From positions 1 through 64,000 of the forward strand of contig NZ_QPID01000005.1 in the NCBI RefSeq assembly GCF_003336225.1: 64,000 nucleotides of DNA, given 5' to 3'. Below, piece after piece: positions 27,810 through 37,065 of this stretch (position 1 is its first letter; every line of letters starts with the position of its first letter). The position numbers and the translations under genes are program-made. This DNA comes from Corallincola holothuriorum (GTDB lineage Bacteria; Pseudomonadota; Gammaproteobacteria; Enterobacterales; Neiellaceae). The notes beneath the pieces were generated by a model. That model saw only the letters and a program-made list of their open reading frames with translations. It ran no database searches and was not told where the DNA came from.

Positions 27810-29732
27810 ATGGAATTAAGCCGAAAGTTACAGCGAGCATGGACCGGCAGCTTGCTGTTATCAACGGTCTTGGTTGCCCTGTTGTTTGCCTCGGCAGCTT
27901 TGCTGCACGCCTCGCAGCAACGGGCTGACCAGGTTGCGGTGATCGAAGGGCTGCTGGATACGCATTTTGCAGAGAGTAATGAAGCAGAGGCAAACCATGA
28001 GTCGTTGCAGCCTGCACTGGCCTTGATTGATGATTTAGTCTTTCTGACCGTTAAGCAGAGTGGACATACTATTTATCAGTACCCGGCTGGTGAAGATCTC
28101 GCCACGCAGGGGATTTCGGTGGTGAGACTACGCTTACCGACCCACCAAAAACGCTGGGGTTTACTTGGCCTAAAACCTTTATTTATCAGTGTATTTAGCA
28201 GTCTTTGGTGGTTGGTTGCCCTGCTAGTTGCTGTGATGGTGAGTAGTTTTGCTGTGCTTTATGCTGGCCGCACCAGCAGGCAACAGATGCAGGGTGTGGC
28301 GCTGCTGCAGCAGCGGGGCGAAGGGATCTTAAATGGTCAGGCCGCGCAAGCCGAGGCGGGAGAATCGCCTGCTGCCGTTAGCCAGGCATTGGATCAGTTG
28401 CAGCAACAGATCAAATCTGCGCAACAAGAGCGCAGCCGTTTTGACCAGTTTATTCGCGACAATACTTTTACTGATCTGGAATCGGGGTTTGGTAATCGCC
28501 GATTTTTTGATAACCGTTTAGATGGCGTTCTGCGTGATAGTGAAGCCAATGATGGCGGTGCGGTTTATCTGATCCAACTGCAAGAACTTGACCTGATTAA
28601 AGAGCAACTGGGTGAGGAAGCCAGTGCCGAGTTGGTTTCCCAATTCAGTAATATACTCGGGCAGCTTCTGGCTGGTTATAACGATACAGTGATAGCCCGG
28701 CGTTCCAGCGCGGATTTTGCCGCATTAGTGCCTAATTTGATGCCTCGAGAGGTGGAAGATCTTGCCAATAAACTGCAACGGGGTCTGCGTCGCTTAGCTG
28801 TACCGGAAATTGTCGACCGCGAGTGCTTTATTCATATTGGTGTGGCTTTGTTTGCTCAGGGAGATGAAGGCTATCAGGTGCTTTCAGAAGCCGATATGGC
28901 ACTACGGGCTGCGCAACTGCAGGGCCCAAGCTGCTGGTTTATGTATGACCGCGGAGTGATCGAACGAGGTCATGCTTTAGGCTCGGTACGTTGGCGTGCT
29001 CTTTTAGAGAATGCGATTGCCCGACGTACCTTTGTCATGTTTACTCAAAGTGCCGTTACCAGCTCAGCCAGTCGGATCCATCACCATGAGGTGTTGACTC
29101 GGGTGCGTGATGATAAAGGCCAGCTGGTGAGCGCAGGGGTGTTTTTGCCTATGGCGTCTCGCTGCGGGCTATTGCCAAAAATTGACCGCATTATTATCGA
29201 GCAGTTGATAAAGCTACTTGAGTATGAAAAAGCCGATACCGAGCGTTGCAGTATCAATTTGTCCTGTGACTCATTGATGAATGATGAGTTCATGACGTGG
29301 TTACTCGCCACGTTGGACAGCCACCCAGCGATCGCACATCGCATTATCATTGAAGTCTCTGAATACCACGTCAGTCACCATCAAGATGATATACAGGCGC
29401 CTCTGCTAAAGCTTCAGCAAACAGGCTGCCAGTTGTTGGTTGATCGGGTTGGGCAGACTGTGGTGGGAAGTCACTACATCAACAAGCTAAAGATTGACTA
29501 CCTGAAACTGCACCACAGTATCGTCAGAGATATCCAAAACAGGCCTGAAAATCAGCTATTTGTCCGCAGTTTGTCCGGTAGTTTGGAGGAGCAAAAAGTG
29601 CATATTTTTGCGCTGGGTGTGGAGACCGAAGCGGAATGGCGCACCTTGCGAAATCTTGGTGTCTACGGTGGCCAAGGCCACTTCTTTTCTGAATCACTGG
29701 AACGGGTTGCTGAGTGTACCGAAAGCAGCTAA
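27810..29732 (+). CDS. csrD: CsrD/MshH-type degenerate GGDEF-EAL protein
   Basis: 640 residues. Membrane helix ~12-33, periplasmic segment, second helix ~130-150, then a HAMP-like linker, a GGDEF domain whose signature is degenerate (RRSSADF) and an EAL domain with EVL and VDRVGQT in place of EAL and DDFGTG. Loss of catalytic residues is typical of CsrD, which directs CsrB/CsrC small RNA decay by RNase E in E. coli. In Vibrio the same gene was called mshH because it precedes the MSHA genes, as it does here. The last codons overlap the convergent PLP enzyme gene by four bases. AAGGA precedes the ATG. Confidence 0.9.
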   Translation: MELSRKLQRAWTGSLLLSTVLVALLFASAALLHASQQRADQVAVIEGLLDTHFAESNEAEANHESLQPALALIDDLVFLTVKQSGHTIYQYPAGEDLATQGISVVRLRLPTHQKRWGLLGLKPLFISVFSSLWWLVALLVAVMVSSFAVLYAGRTSRQQMQGVALLQQRGEGILNGQAAQAEAGESPAAVSQALDQLQQQIKSAQQERSRFDQFIRDNTFTDLESGFGNRRFFDNRLDGVLRDSEANDGGAVYLIQLQELDLIKEQLGEEASAELVSQFSNILGQLLAGYNDTVIARRSSADFAALVPNLMPREVEDLANKLQRGLRRLAVPEIVDRECFIHIGVALFAQGDEGYQVLSEADMALRAAQLQGPSCWFMYDRGVIERGHALGSVRWRALLENAIARRTFVMFTQSAVTSSASRIHHHEVLTRVRDDKGQLVSAGVFLPMASRCGLLPKIDRIIIEQLIKLLEYEKADTERCSINLSCDSLMNDEFMTWLLATLDSHPAIAHRIIIEVSEYHVSHHQDDIQAPLLKLQQTGCQLLVDRVGQTVVGSHYINKLKIDYLKLHHSIVRDIQNRPENQLFVRSLSGSLEEQKVHIFALGVETEAEWRTLRNLGVYGGQGHFFSESLERVAECTESS

Positions 29733-30700
29733 TTTGGCTTAGTGTTGGGCATCTGAAATAGCCCGCGGTAAGCCAATCCGGCCAGGCCTTGTAACCCGCC
29801 AGTATGCAGAAAAATAATTTTGTGACCGGCGGGGAAATAGCCCTCTTTAATTAAACTCATCAGTGCTAAAAACGCTTTGCCGGTATAGACAGGTTCAAGC
29901 GGGATAGGGCAATGTTGCGCCAGTTCAATCAACTCCTGTTGCAGTGTTGCTGGGACTTTTCCGTACCCCCCTGCGCTGTAACCATGCAGCAGCTGCCAGT
30001 GACTCGGCGCTGCTTGGTAGTGTGGCGCTTGCTCCGCGACTAACCGCTGAATACGTGCTGCCAAACTGTTGTCTTTTACCACAGGTATGCCAAGCAGTTG
30101 GTGTTTTCCCTGATCAGCGGCAATGAGCCCGGCAAGCGTACCTCCCGAGCCAACAGCGGTGATCAAGCTGTCATATTCAATATCTATTTCTGTCAGGATC
30201 TCGCCAACGCCGGGCAATGCTAAGGCATGACTACCGCCCTCAGGCAAAATCAGCGTATTGCGATGTTGGCGTTGCAGTTGCTCAAGATATTCCGGTTCAT
30301 GTCTGCGCCGATAGGTTTGGCGATCGACAAAGTGTAATTTCATCCCCAGCTCAGCGGCGCGTTTGAGTGTCGGGTTGGCGGCATCCGGCTCGCCGCGAAT
30401 AATGCCGGTGGTGGTAAATCCAAAGTGGTGACCGGCTGCCGCCAGCGCAGCAATATGATTGGAGAAGGCACCACCAAAACTGAGCAGATGCGTCAGCTCC
30501 CTTTCTGCGGCGTAGAGCAAGCCATACTTTAATTTACGCCATTTATTACCGGAAATTTCCCCATGGATTAGATCATCGCGCTTGCAATAGAGGGTGATGC
30601 CATGGCGCTGACACAGTGGTAATGGCACCGGCATCAGTGGTGAAGCCTGTGCTAGATCTCTTAATTTTGCGTGAACATCGTCAATTTTTGCCACAGGCAC
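29729..30700 (-). CDS. PLP-dependent ACC deaminase/D-cysteine desulfhydrase family enzyme
   Basis: 323 residues, tryptophan-synthase-beta fold. The PLP lysine is K53 in SGNKWRKLKYG; FGGAFSNHIAALAAAG and the Gly-rich phosphate loop AVGSGGTLAGL are present, as is FLHTGGLQGL near the end. Family members release ammonia or sulfide from D-cysteine or 1-aminocyclopropane-1-carboxylate. The substrate cannot be told by eye. GTG start at 30700; a second in-frame GTG six bases on is an alternative, and no strong ribosome site favours either. Convergent with csrD. Confidence 0.82.
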   Translation of the reverse strand: MPVAKIDDVHAKLRDLAQASPLMPVPLPLCQRHGITLYCKRDDLIHGEISGNKWRKLKYGLLYAAERELTHLLSFGGAFSNHIAALAAAGHHFGFTTTGIIRGEPDAANPTLKRAAELGMKLHFVDRQTYRRRHEPEYLEQLQRQHRNTLILPEGGSHALALPGVGEILTEIDIEYDSLITAVGSGGTLAGLIAADQGKHQLLGIPVVKDNSLAARIQRLVAEQAPHYQAAPSHWQLLHGYSAGGYGKVPATLQQELIELAQHCPIPLEPVYTGKAFLALMSLIKEGYFPAGHKIIFLHTGGLQGLAGLAYRGLFQMPNTKPN

Positions 30701-30816
30701 AACAGTTTAGGCTATTAGTTCATTGATAAGCGGGGCGTTTAAGCGATAATCCTAAACTATACAGCGCAAGCTGTAACCTATGATAAAGGCCCGCAGAGGC
30801 CGCAAGGGAGATATGA

Positions 30817-31722
30817 ATGCCGCTCGGTCGTTTGTTTGGCCGCAAGGCGTCCGGAGAACGTATCGGTATTAGGGTCAGCAATGATACGTTAACTCTGTGC
30901 CGCTTTCGCGCCGGAGCACCTCATACCATATCCGCGGAGAGTTTGAGTTATCGCTCAGACATCACTTTTGAGCAAACGCTTGCCACGGGCGAAGCGCTGC
31001 CCCCTAACGCCAGTGACTGCCAGCTGGTGGTGGGACCTAGTTACTATCACATCGTGCAAGTTGATCGCCCAGCAGTCGATGACGCAGAGATCGCTCAAGC
31101 GCTCTCTTGGGCGATCAAAGATCTGGTGCCTATCGCACCCGAAAATATGATCCTCGATTACTTCGAACTGCCGGTGCAGCCTGCCGGAGCCAATAAGCTC
31201 AATGTGGTTTGTGCCGATATTCAAGTGCTCAAGCCAATGGTTGATGGCATACACGCGGCTAAGCTGCCGTTAAGCGGCATCGCGGTTGATGAGCTGACGT
31301 TGCCAAAACTGTTTCCAGTGACCGACGAAGCGCAACTGCTGTTAGTGCAACAGGCAAATGAAGAGCTGCTGCTGTTAATTGTGAAGCAGGGGATGTTGTT
31401 TTTCTCAAGACGTATTCGTGGCTATGACCTGCTGGTGTCGATGACTGGCGAAGAGCTAAGAGCCGGTGTTGTTGATAATTTGAGCTTGGAAGTTCAGCGT
31501 TCGTTGGATTACTTTGAAAGCCAGTTAAGACAAGCGCCAGTGAAACAGATAGTGGTCGCTTTGCCGGGTGACAATACCCCGTTGCTCCTTGAGTTAATGT
31601 CTGCCAATTTCTTTATTCCCGTGGTCACCTTCGAGCCTGAAGTGGCGATCTCTGCCAATTTGAACAGCGGTGAGTTACTCAGTTTTGCTGGGGTATTTGC
31701 TGCCGGCATGGGGGACGAATGA
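30817..31722 (+). CDS. mshI: MSHA biogenesis protein MshI (PilM-like)
   Basis: 301-residue cytoplasmic actin-fold platform component, counterpart of PilM. N-terminal basic segment (LFGRKASGERIGIRVS), an LVVGPSYYHIVQVDRP strand and ALSWAIKDLVPIAPENM are typical. It opens the pilus operon: AAGGGAG lies six bases before the ATG, and the stop overlaps the next start (ATGA). The 116-base region upstream, divergent from the PLP enzyme, should hold the operon promoter. Confidence 0.9.
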   Translation: MPLGRLFGRKASGERIGIRVSNDTLTLCRFRAGAPHTISAESLSYRSDITFEQTLATGEALPPNASDCQLVVGPSYYHIVQVDRPAVDDAEIAQALSWAIKDLVPIAPENMILDYFELPVQPAGANKLNVVCADIQVLKPMVDGIHAAKLPLSGIAVDELTLPKLFPVTDEAQLLLVQQANEELLLLIVKQGMLFFSRRIRGYDLLVSMTGEELRAGVVDNLSLEVQRSLDYFESQLRQAPVKQIVVALPGDNTPLLLELMSANFFIPVVTFEPEVAISANLNSGELLSFAGVFAAGMGDE

Positions 31723-32312
31723 AGCAACATATCAATCTTTATGTTGATGCCTTACGACCGCAAAGAGAGTCGTTGTCATTGCCGGTTGTGCTGGTGTTTT
31801 GGTGTCTCTCTATTTTGTTTATTGCCGGGAGTGCCATCTGGTTGAATTCCCGTTTGGCTGACGCGCAATATCAACTGTCGATGACACAGATGACCAACAA
31901 ACAACTCAATCAGCAGCTGGCGGCATTGACCCAGCAGCTGCAACAGCGACAGCCATCCAGCAACTTGGTGCGGAAAAAAGAGTTGGTAACCGCCGAACAT
32001 AAAGTGAAAACCCATTTACTACGTGAGCTAAGTAACCGTGAACCGCTAAAGAATCAGGGGTTCTCACAGTTGATGTTGGAGCTAGCTAAGCACCACGATG
32101 ATGATGTCTGGTTGAGTGGTATAAAAGCCAGCGAAACTAATCTGGCTTTGACCGGCTTCACCCGCACGTCGAAAGCTGTACCCCGTTGGGTGCAGGGGTT
32201 CCACCAAGGGCCAAGATTGCAAAAGGCCGGGTTCGCTTCGCTGTCTATGAGTCGAGATGAAAATCAGCGCTTGCTGTTTACTCTCAGCAGCTTACCGGGA
32301 GAGAGTGAATGA
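31719..32312 (+). CDS. mshI2: MSHA biogenesis protein MshI2 (PilN-like)
   Basis: 197 residues. One membrane helix near the N-terminus (~22-42, VVLVFWCLSILFIAGSAIWL) after the PilN-like start KQHINLYVDALRP, then a Gln-rich coiled coil and a periplasmic ferredoxin-like domain. Predicted inner-membrane alignment subunit that pairs with MshJ. Overlaps its neighbours by four bases at both ends, so translation is coupled. Confidence 0.85.
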   Translation: MKQHINLYVDALRPQRESLSLPVVLVFWCLSILFIAGSAIWLNSRLADAQYQLSMTQMTNKQLNQQLAALTQQLQQRQPSSNLVRKKELVTAEHKVKTHLLRELSNREPLKNQGFSQLMLELAKHHDDDVWLSGIKASETNLALTGFTRTSKAVPRWVQGFHQGPRLQKAGFASLSMSRDENQRLLFTLSSLPGESE

Positions 32313-32959
32313 GCCAGTGGCAGCAGTTACTTACGCGCTATCATGGATTAAGCATCCGGGAACGGGTGCTCATTCTGGTTTCTGGGTTAGTGTTGGTGCT
32401 TTTCGGTGGCTACAGCCTATTTGTCGATCCTGCCTATCTTCAGTTGCGAAAAACTCAGGCCAATATGGTCAAGGCGCTTGATGAACAGTCTCGTACCCAG
32501 ACTCAGATCGCCGATATTGAGATCCGCCTAAGCAAGGATCTGAATGAGCTATTGACGCAAGAGATTGAGGAAGCAGAGCTTGCTATTCGCAAACTCGACC
32601 AGCAGTTAGAAACGCAAACCGTTGATTTGGTGCCAGCCTACCGGATGGCCGCCGTGTTGGAACAGGTGCTGGATAAAGGCAAAGGCGTGAAGCTGTTGGC
32701 GCTGACTTCTAAAACACCGATCCCGATGCTGGATCTGGTGGATGATTCCGGTCAGCAGATAAACCTCTATCAACATGGTATTGAGTTACAGCTCGAGGGG
32801 CGTTACTTCGATTTGATGCGTTTTATTGCCGAGGTGGAGGGGCTGCCGACACGTTTTTACTGGAAGAGCTTTAATTACCAAGTGGGTACGTATCCAAAAG
32901 CCCAACTGGTGATTGAGCTGTTTACCCTCAGTACCAGCCGAACATTTATCGGGAGCTAG
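32309..32959 (+). CDS. mshJ: MSHA biogenesis protein MshJ (PilO-like)
   Basis: 216 residues. One membrane helix (~19-38, ERVLILVSGLVLVLFGGYSLF), a coiled coil (~45-110) and a small alpha/beta periplasmic domain. Counterpart of PilO, forming the inner-membrane alignment complex with MshI2 and linking to MshK. Overlaps mshI2 by four bases. Confidence 0.85.
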   Translation: MSQWQQLLTRYHGLSIRERVLILVSGLVLVLFGGYSLFVDPAYLQLRKTQANMVKALDEQSRTQTQIADIEIRLSKDLNELLTQEIEEAELAIRKLDQQLETQTVDLVPAYRMAAVLEQVLDKGKGVKLLALTSKTPIPMLDLVDDSGQQINLYQHGIELQLEGRYFDLMRFIAEVEGLPTRFYWKSFNYQVGTYPKAQLVIELFTLSTSRTFIGS

Positions 32960-32960
32960 G

Positions 32961-33293
32961 ATGAAACGACTGTTTTTTAGCTTACTGATCTGCGCTTCAT
33001 CGCTGGCGATGGCTGCCACTGAATTGAAGGATCCGACGCGTCCACCCGGACAGCAGAGAGCCGCCGTTGGCGGTGGGCAACAGGCTGCAAAACCTTCCTC
33101 TTTGCAGCTGCAACAGATTTTATTTCAAGATGAGCAAAGCTTGGTCATTATTAATGGCCAGCAATTGCGCACAGGACAGAAGATCCGTGGATACACTGTC
33201 GGGAAGATATCGGCCAATCAGGTTGAACTGATCCGCGGAGATAAGCGCGTTAAGTTGACTCTGTTTACTACGGTCAAACAGGCGTCGAAATAG
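32961..33293 (+). CDS. mshK: MSHA biogenesis protein MshK (PilP-like)
   Basis: 110 residues with a signal peptide (cleavage after AMA) and the DPTRPPG motif common to MshK and GspC/PilP-type pilotin linkers. The body has LQLQQILFQDEQSLVIING and an HR-like fold (GYTVGKISANQVELIRGDKRVKL). It links the inner-membrane complex to the secretin. The ATG at 32961 directly follows the mshJ stop with GGGAG upstream; a longer in-frame start inside mshJ is rejected because it would destroy the signal peptide. Confidence 0.85.
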   Translation: MKRLFFSLLICASSLAMAATELKDPTRPPGQQRAAVGGGQQAAKPSSLQLQQILFQDEQSLVIINGQQLRTGQKIRGYTVGKISANQVELIRGDKRVKLTLFTTVKQASK

Positions 33294-33304
33294 GAAAAGT
33301 GAAC

Positions 33305-34975
33305 ATGCTGATGAAGCGAAGTGTTATTGCGATTTGTGGGTTAGGCCTGTTATTGGGCTGCGAAACGACGCCAAAACTGGCCCATACCGAGCAAAAACAA
33401 GCCATTAAGGAAGCGATTGATAATAACCGGCAAAATGAACAAGCGGATATAGAAACCACCGCGCCGCCGGCGGATGTGATGGCTGAATTGATGCCCGAGA
33501 CCCAACCTGCCGCCCCGACCTTGGCAGGGGAGGCGTTACTGCAGGAGCGCCGTTTCGAGATCAGTGCCGATGGCGTTCCAGCGCGACAGTTTTTTGCCAG
33601 CTTGGTCGATGACTCCTCGTACAGCGTGGCTGTTCACCCTGATGTGGTGGGGGATATTACCTTACACCTGAAAGATGTCACTCTGGCTGAAACGCTCGAT
33701 GTGGTGACAGATATATACGGCTACGATGTTCGACGCAGTGGCAAAGTGCTGAATATTTTCCCCGCCGGTATGCGAACCGAAACATTTTCCCTTGATTACC
33801 TGTTTATGACCCGTGACGGCGAGTCGCGGACGACCATCCTGACCACGCGTCTGACCGATGATGATGACAGTAATAGCAACAGTGATAGTTCAGGTGGCAG
33901 TGACAGCTATAGTGATTCCAGCGGTTCTGACAGTAACAGCCAGGGCTTAAGTGGCACGCTCATCCACACTAAGAGCCAAACGGATTATTGGACGGAGCTG
34001 ACGACAATCTTGAATTCTCTGGTAGGAGATGGCACCGGACGGAAGGTGATTGTGAGCCCGCAATCCGGTTTGGTGACGGTTCATGCCTATCCTGAAGAGC
34101 TGCGCAAGGTCAGTGATTACTTGGCACGTTCGGAAGAAACGTTACAACGACAGGTTCTGCTGGAAGCTAAAATTATAGAGGTGACGCTGAACGATGATTT
34201 CCAGCAGGGGATCAACTGGGAGCGAGCGGTTAGCCATATAGGTAGCACCGATTTCAACTTCACCAATACAGCGGCGACGCTGGGTAACGAACTCACCACC
34301 AACTTGGGCGGTATCGTTAATCTTAGTTTTTCGAACAGTGATTTCAGTGGTGTTATCTCCCTGCTCTCAACGCAAGGGGAGGTGAACGTGCTGTCCAGTC
34401 CACGGATCTCTGCGTCCAACAACCAAAAGGCGCTAATTAAAGTGGGGACGGATGAGTATTATGTTACTGATGTGTCTACCACCACAGTGACTGGCACCGC
34501 GACCTCAACCACGCCTGATATCGAACTGACCCCGTTTTTTAGCGGTATCTCCCTTGATGTGACCCCGCAGATCGATGAAGACGGTACCGTTTTATTGCAC
34601 GTTCACCCATCGATCACCGACGTGACTGAAGAGAACAAAGTGATTGTGTTTGGCGGCGACACCATCGATCTGCCGCTGGCGGTGAGCGATATTCGGGAAA
34701 CCGATACAGTGATTAAAGCGCACAGTGGTGACGTGGTAGTCATTGGTGGTTTGATGACCTCATTGACAGGGTATACCGACTCTAAGGTGCCGCTGTTAGG
34801 TGATATTCCGTTTATGGGTGAGTTCTTCACTAATAAACGTGAGTTTTCGTCAAAAGCTGAGTTGGTTATCTTGATTAAGCCAACCTTGCTGACCCGTGAA
34901 AGCTCCACCAAGGAGTTAGAGCGCTCCTCGGAATTGTTAGAGCGTTGGTATCCTGAGCCGGAGAAAGAATTCTGA
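33305..34975 (+). CDS. mshL: MSHA secretin MshL
   Basis: Outer-membrane secretin through which the pilus leaves the cell. About 556 residues, as in Vibrio. Signal peptide ending in the lipobox LLLGC, an N-terminal STN/N0 domain (RRFEISADGVPARQFFASLV), a Ser/Asp/Asn-rich low-complexity stretch (~178-215), then the secretin domain (VLLEAKIIEVTLND, VNVLSSPRISASNNQKALIKVG, SGDVVVIGGLM, VPLLGDIPFMGEFFTN). A GTG at 33299 and an ATG at 33311 are alternatives; 33305 best fits the TAGGA ribosome site. Confidence 0.92.
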   Translation: MLMKRSVIAICGLGLLLGCETTPKLAHTEQKQAIKEAIDNNRQNEQADIETTAPPADVMAELMPETQPAAPTLAGEALLQERRFEISADGVPARQFFASLVDDSSYSVAVHPDVVGDITLHLKDVTLAETLDVVTDIYGYDVRRSGKVLNIFPAGMRTETFSLDYLFMTRDGESRTTILTTRLTDDDDSNSNSDSSGGSDSYSDSSGSDSNSQGLSGTLIHTKSQTDYWTELTTILNSLVGDGTGRKVIVSPQSGLVTVHAYPEELRKVSDYLARSEETLQRQVLLEAKIIEVTLNDDFQQGINWERAVSHIGSTDFNFTNTAATLGNELTTNLGGIVNLSFSNSDFSGVISLLSTQGEVNVLSSPRISASNNQKALIKVGTDEYYVTDVSTTTVTGTATSTTPDIELTPFFSGISLDVTPQIDEDGTVLLHVHPSITDVTEENKVIVFGGDTIDLPLAVSDIRETDTVIKAHSGDVVVIGGLMTSLTGYTDSKVPLLGDIPFMGEFFTNKREFSSKAELVILIKPTLLTRESSTKELERSSELLERWYPEPEKEF

Positions 34976-34978
34976 GGT

Positions 34979-35878
34979 ATGTACCTTTATCATTTTGGCC
35001 TGCGTGAGCTGCCGTTCACCCTTACGCCTAATACGGAATTTTTTTATGGGCTGCCAGCGCATCAGGAAGCGCTGGCGACGCTACTGACAGCTTTAAAAAC
35101 CGGTGAAGGTTTTATCAAAGTGGTGGGCGAGGTCGGAACGGGTAAGACGCTGATCTGTCGTAAACTGCTTAACGATCTACCTGAGCATTTTGTTACCGCC
35201 TATATCCCGAACCCTTATCTGTCACCGGAAGAGTTAAGAGTGGCGGTCGCCACTGAGCTCGGGGTGAGGACGACAGGCAAACCAGACCAGCAACAGCTCA
35301 CTCAACGCATTCAAGACAAACTTCTGCAGTTGCATCAGCAAGGGCATTCCGTCGTGTTGATCTTGGATGAAGCACAAGCGCTGCCAAAGGAAAGTCTGGA
35401 GGCGCTACGCCTGTTTACTAACTTGGAAACAGAACGCCGTAAGCTGCTGCAAGTGGTGTTATTTGGCCAGCCTGAACTTGATCAGCGCTTGGCAGGTGAC
35501 GAACTGCGGCAGCTGCGCCAACGTATCACTTTTTCTTACAACCTGCGGCCATTGAACGCCAGCGAAGTGCACCAATACATCGTTTATCGTTTGCGGGTGG
35601 CGGGGAATAAGTCGGCGGATTTGATCACGACCAATATCGCTAAACAGATCCATCGTGGCAGCCGAGGGATCCCTCGATTGATCAATGTGCTTGCGCATAA
35701 AGCGCTGATCCTCGCTTATGGTCAGGGGCGCCACTACCTGCTGGCAAAGGATGTTAAGGCGGCTATTCGAGATACGGAAGAGGCATCTACGGGCAGTGGA
35801 CTGTGGCGCTGGCTGTGCATGGCTTCGGTCTCTGTCGTGGCTCTGCTTTGGGGTGTCAGCAGCGGAGATTGGTTATGA
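34979..35878 (+). CDS. mshM: MSHA biogenesis ATPase MshM (ExeA-like AAA)
   Basis: 299 residues. AAA ATPase with Walker A GEVGTGKTLICRKLL near 45-60, Walker B VVLILDEAQALP and sensor VVLFGQPEL. The N-terminus YLYHFGLRELPFTLTPNTEFFYG is typical of ExeA/MshM. A single C-terminal membrane helix (~275-295). ExeA-type proteins help place or assemble the secretin through peptidoglycan. GAGG lies before the ATG. Stop overlaps the mshN start. Confidence 0.9.
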   Translation: MYLYHFGLRELPFTLTPNTEFFYGLPAHQEALATLLTALKTGEGFIKVVGEVGTGKTLICRKLLNDLPEHFVTAYIPNPYLSPEELRVAVATELGVRTTGKPDQQQLTQRIQDKLLQLHQQGHSVVLILDEAQALPKESLEALRLFTNLETERRKLLQVVLFGQPELDQRLAGDELRQLRQRITFSYNLRPLNASEVHQYIVYRLRVAGNKSADLITTNIAKQIHRGSRGIPRLINVLAHKALILAYGQGRHYLLAKDVKAAIRDTEEASTGSGLWRWLCMASVSVVALLWGVSSGDWL

Positions 35879-37065
35879 GTGTGATCAATCAGATGCTCAA
35901 AGATCTGGAAAAGCGTGAGCAACATGCTCCGGTCAGTGCGACGTCACCGTTGGTGTCTGGCGGACGGGTTGAACGACCACCAGAAAACCTCAATTTTCGC
36001 TGGTTGGCCGCTGTTTTCTTGCTTGTGCTGCTTTTGCTTGCAGGGGGATGGTGGTTATTTGCGGGCAATTTCTCACTACCGAGCACCCCGGCAACTGAGG
36101 TTGCCGAGCCTACAGCTGTTGTCCAGTCCACAAAGATGCAAGGGAAGCCCGTGTTAGCTGGCGATAACCTTGCTGGAAAATCTGAACCGCAACAGCCTCT
36201 GACCGTCGTCGATGCAGCGGATCGCCTGTCGATGGTGGCGCAACAAAATGTGCCTCTTATGGTTGAACAGCCCACCGAAGATCCCGTGCGGCCGCAAGCT
36301 GATCTACCGGTAGCGAAAGCAAAGCCACAAGCAAAACCCGAAAAAATGCCGGATGACAAAGCAGTTGCTGTCGTTGTACCTAAAGCTGAGCCTGTCACTG
36401 AGACTAAAGCGGTGGTTGCACCCGCGCCAGTTGTGGCCGAACCGCCAAAAGCACCCAAAGTGATGGCGATCAAAGAGGTGCGTCTTAGTCAGGGTGAATT
36501 GGCAGCGGCGAAATTTCGCAAAGCCGAAGCGCGCATTGAGGCGGGAGATATTAGCGGAGCCCAAGACTTATTGCGTCAAGTGTTGGCGATTAAGCCTGAT
36601 CAGGCAAAGGCGCGAGCGCGCTTAGCAAGCCTCTATTATGGCCAAAAGAATTCGGGCAAAGCGGCGGAAATATTGAGTGAAGGGCTAAAGGTACAGCCTG
36701 GTAACGTAGAGTTTCGCTTGATGCTGGCACGTATTTTTCAGCAAGGAAAAAATGAACGCCAAGCATTGGCGTACCTCAATCAAGGGCCACTGCCTGCGGC
36801 TGAAGATGTTGATTTTCATGCGTTGCGCGGTGCCTTGGCTCAACAGTTAAAACAGTATGCCGATGCGGTGAGCAGCTATCGCTTGTTGGCGCAATACCAG
36901 CCAGAGCAAGGGCGCTGGTGGTTGGGATGGGGGATTGCCGCTGATGGGCTAAATGATACCCAGACCGCGCTGGCAGCATTTCAGCAAGCGTTAAAAAGCC
37001 GCAATTTGTCTGCCTCCGCAGTCAGTTATGCTAAGAAACGAATTCAACAATTGGGAGAGCTGTAA
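35875..37065 (+). CDS. mshN: MSHA biogenesis TPR protein MshN
   Basis: 396 residues. Starts MSVINQMLKDLEKREQ, typical of MshN; one membrane helix (~42-62), a long Pro/Ala/Lys/Val-rich periplasmic spacer (~70-200) and four or more TPR units in the C-terminal half (AKFRKAEARIEAGDISGAQ, RARLASLYYGQKNSGKAAEIL). The ATG at 35875 overlaps the mshM stop (ATGA). A longer in-frame opening 24 codons upstream runs inside mshM and is rejected. Confidence 0.88.
   Translation: MSVINQMLKDLEKREQHAPVSATSPLVSGGRVERPPENLNFRWLAAVFLLVLLLLAGGWWLFAGNFSLPSTPATEVAEPTAVVQSTKMQGKPVLAGDNLAGKSEPQQPLTVVDAADRLSMVAQQNVPLMVEQPTEDPVRPQADLPVAKAKPQAKPEKMPDDKAVAVVVPKAEPVTETKAVVAPAPVVAEPPKAPKVMAIKEVRLSQGELAAAKFRKAEARIEAGDISGAQDLLRQVLAIKPDQAKARARLASLYYGQKNSGKAAEILSEGLKVQPGNVEFRLMLARIFQQGKNERQALAYLNQGPLPAAEDVDFHALRGALAQQLKQYADAVSSYRLLAQYQPEQGRWWLGWGIAADGLNDTQTALAAFQQALKSRNLSASAVSYAKKRIQQLGEL

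Noticed and set aside
35803-35874. N-terminal extension of mshN
   Set aside because: It would run inside mshM; the ATGA overlap start at 35875 gives the conserved MshN N-terminus.
35889-36473. 194-residue antisense frame in mshN
   Set aside because: It is a shadow of the Pro/Ala/Val-rich spacer of MshN; composition is low complexity and no start context supports it.
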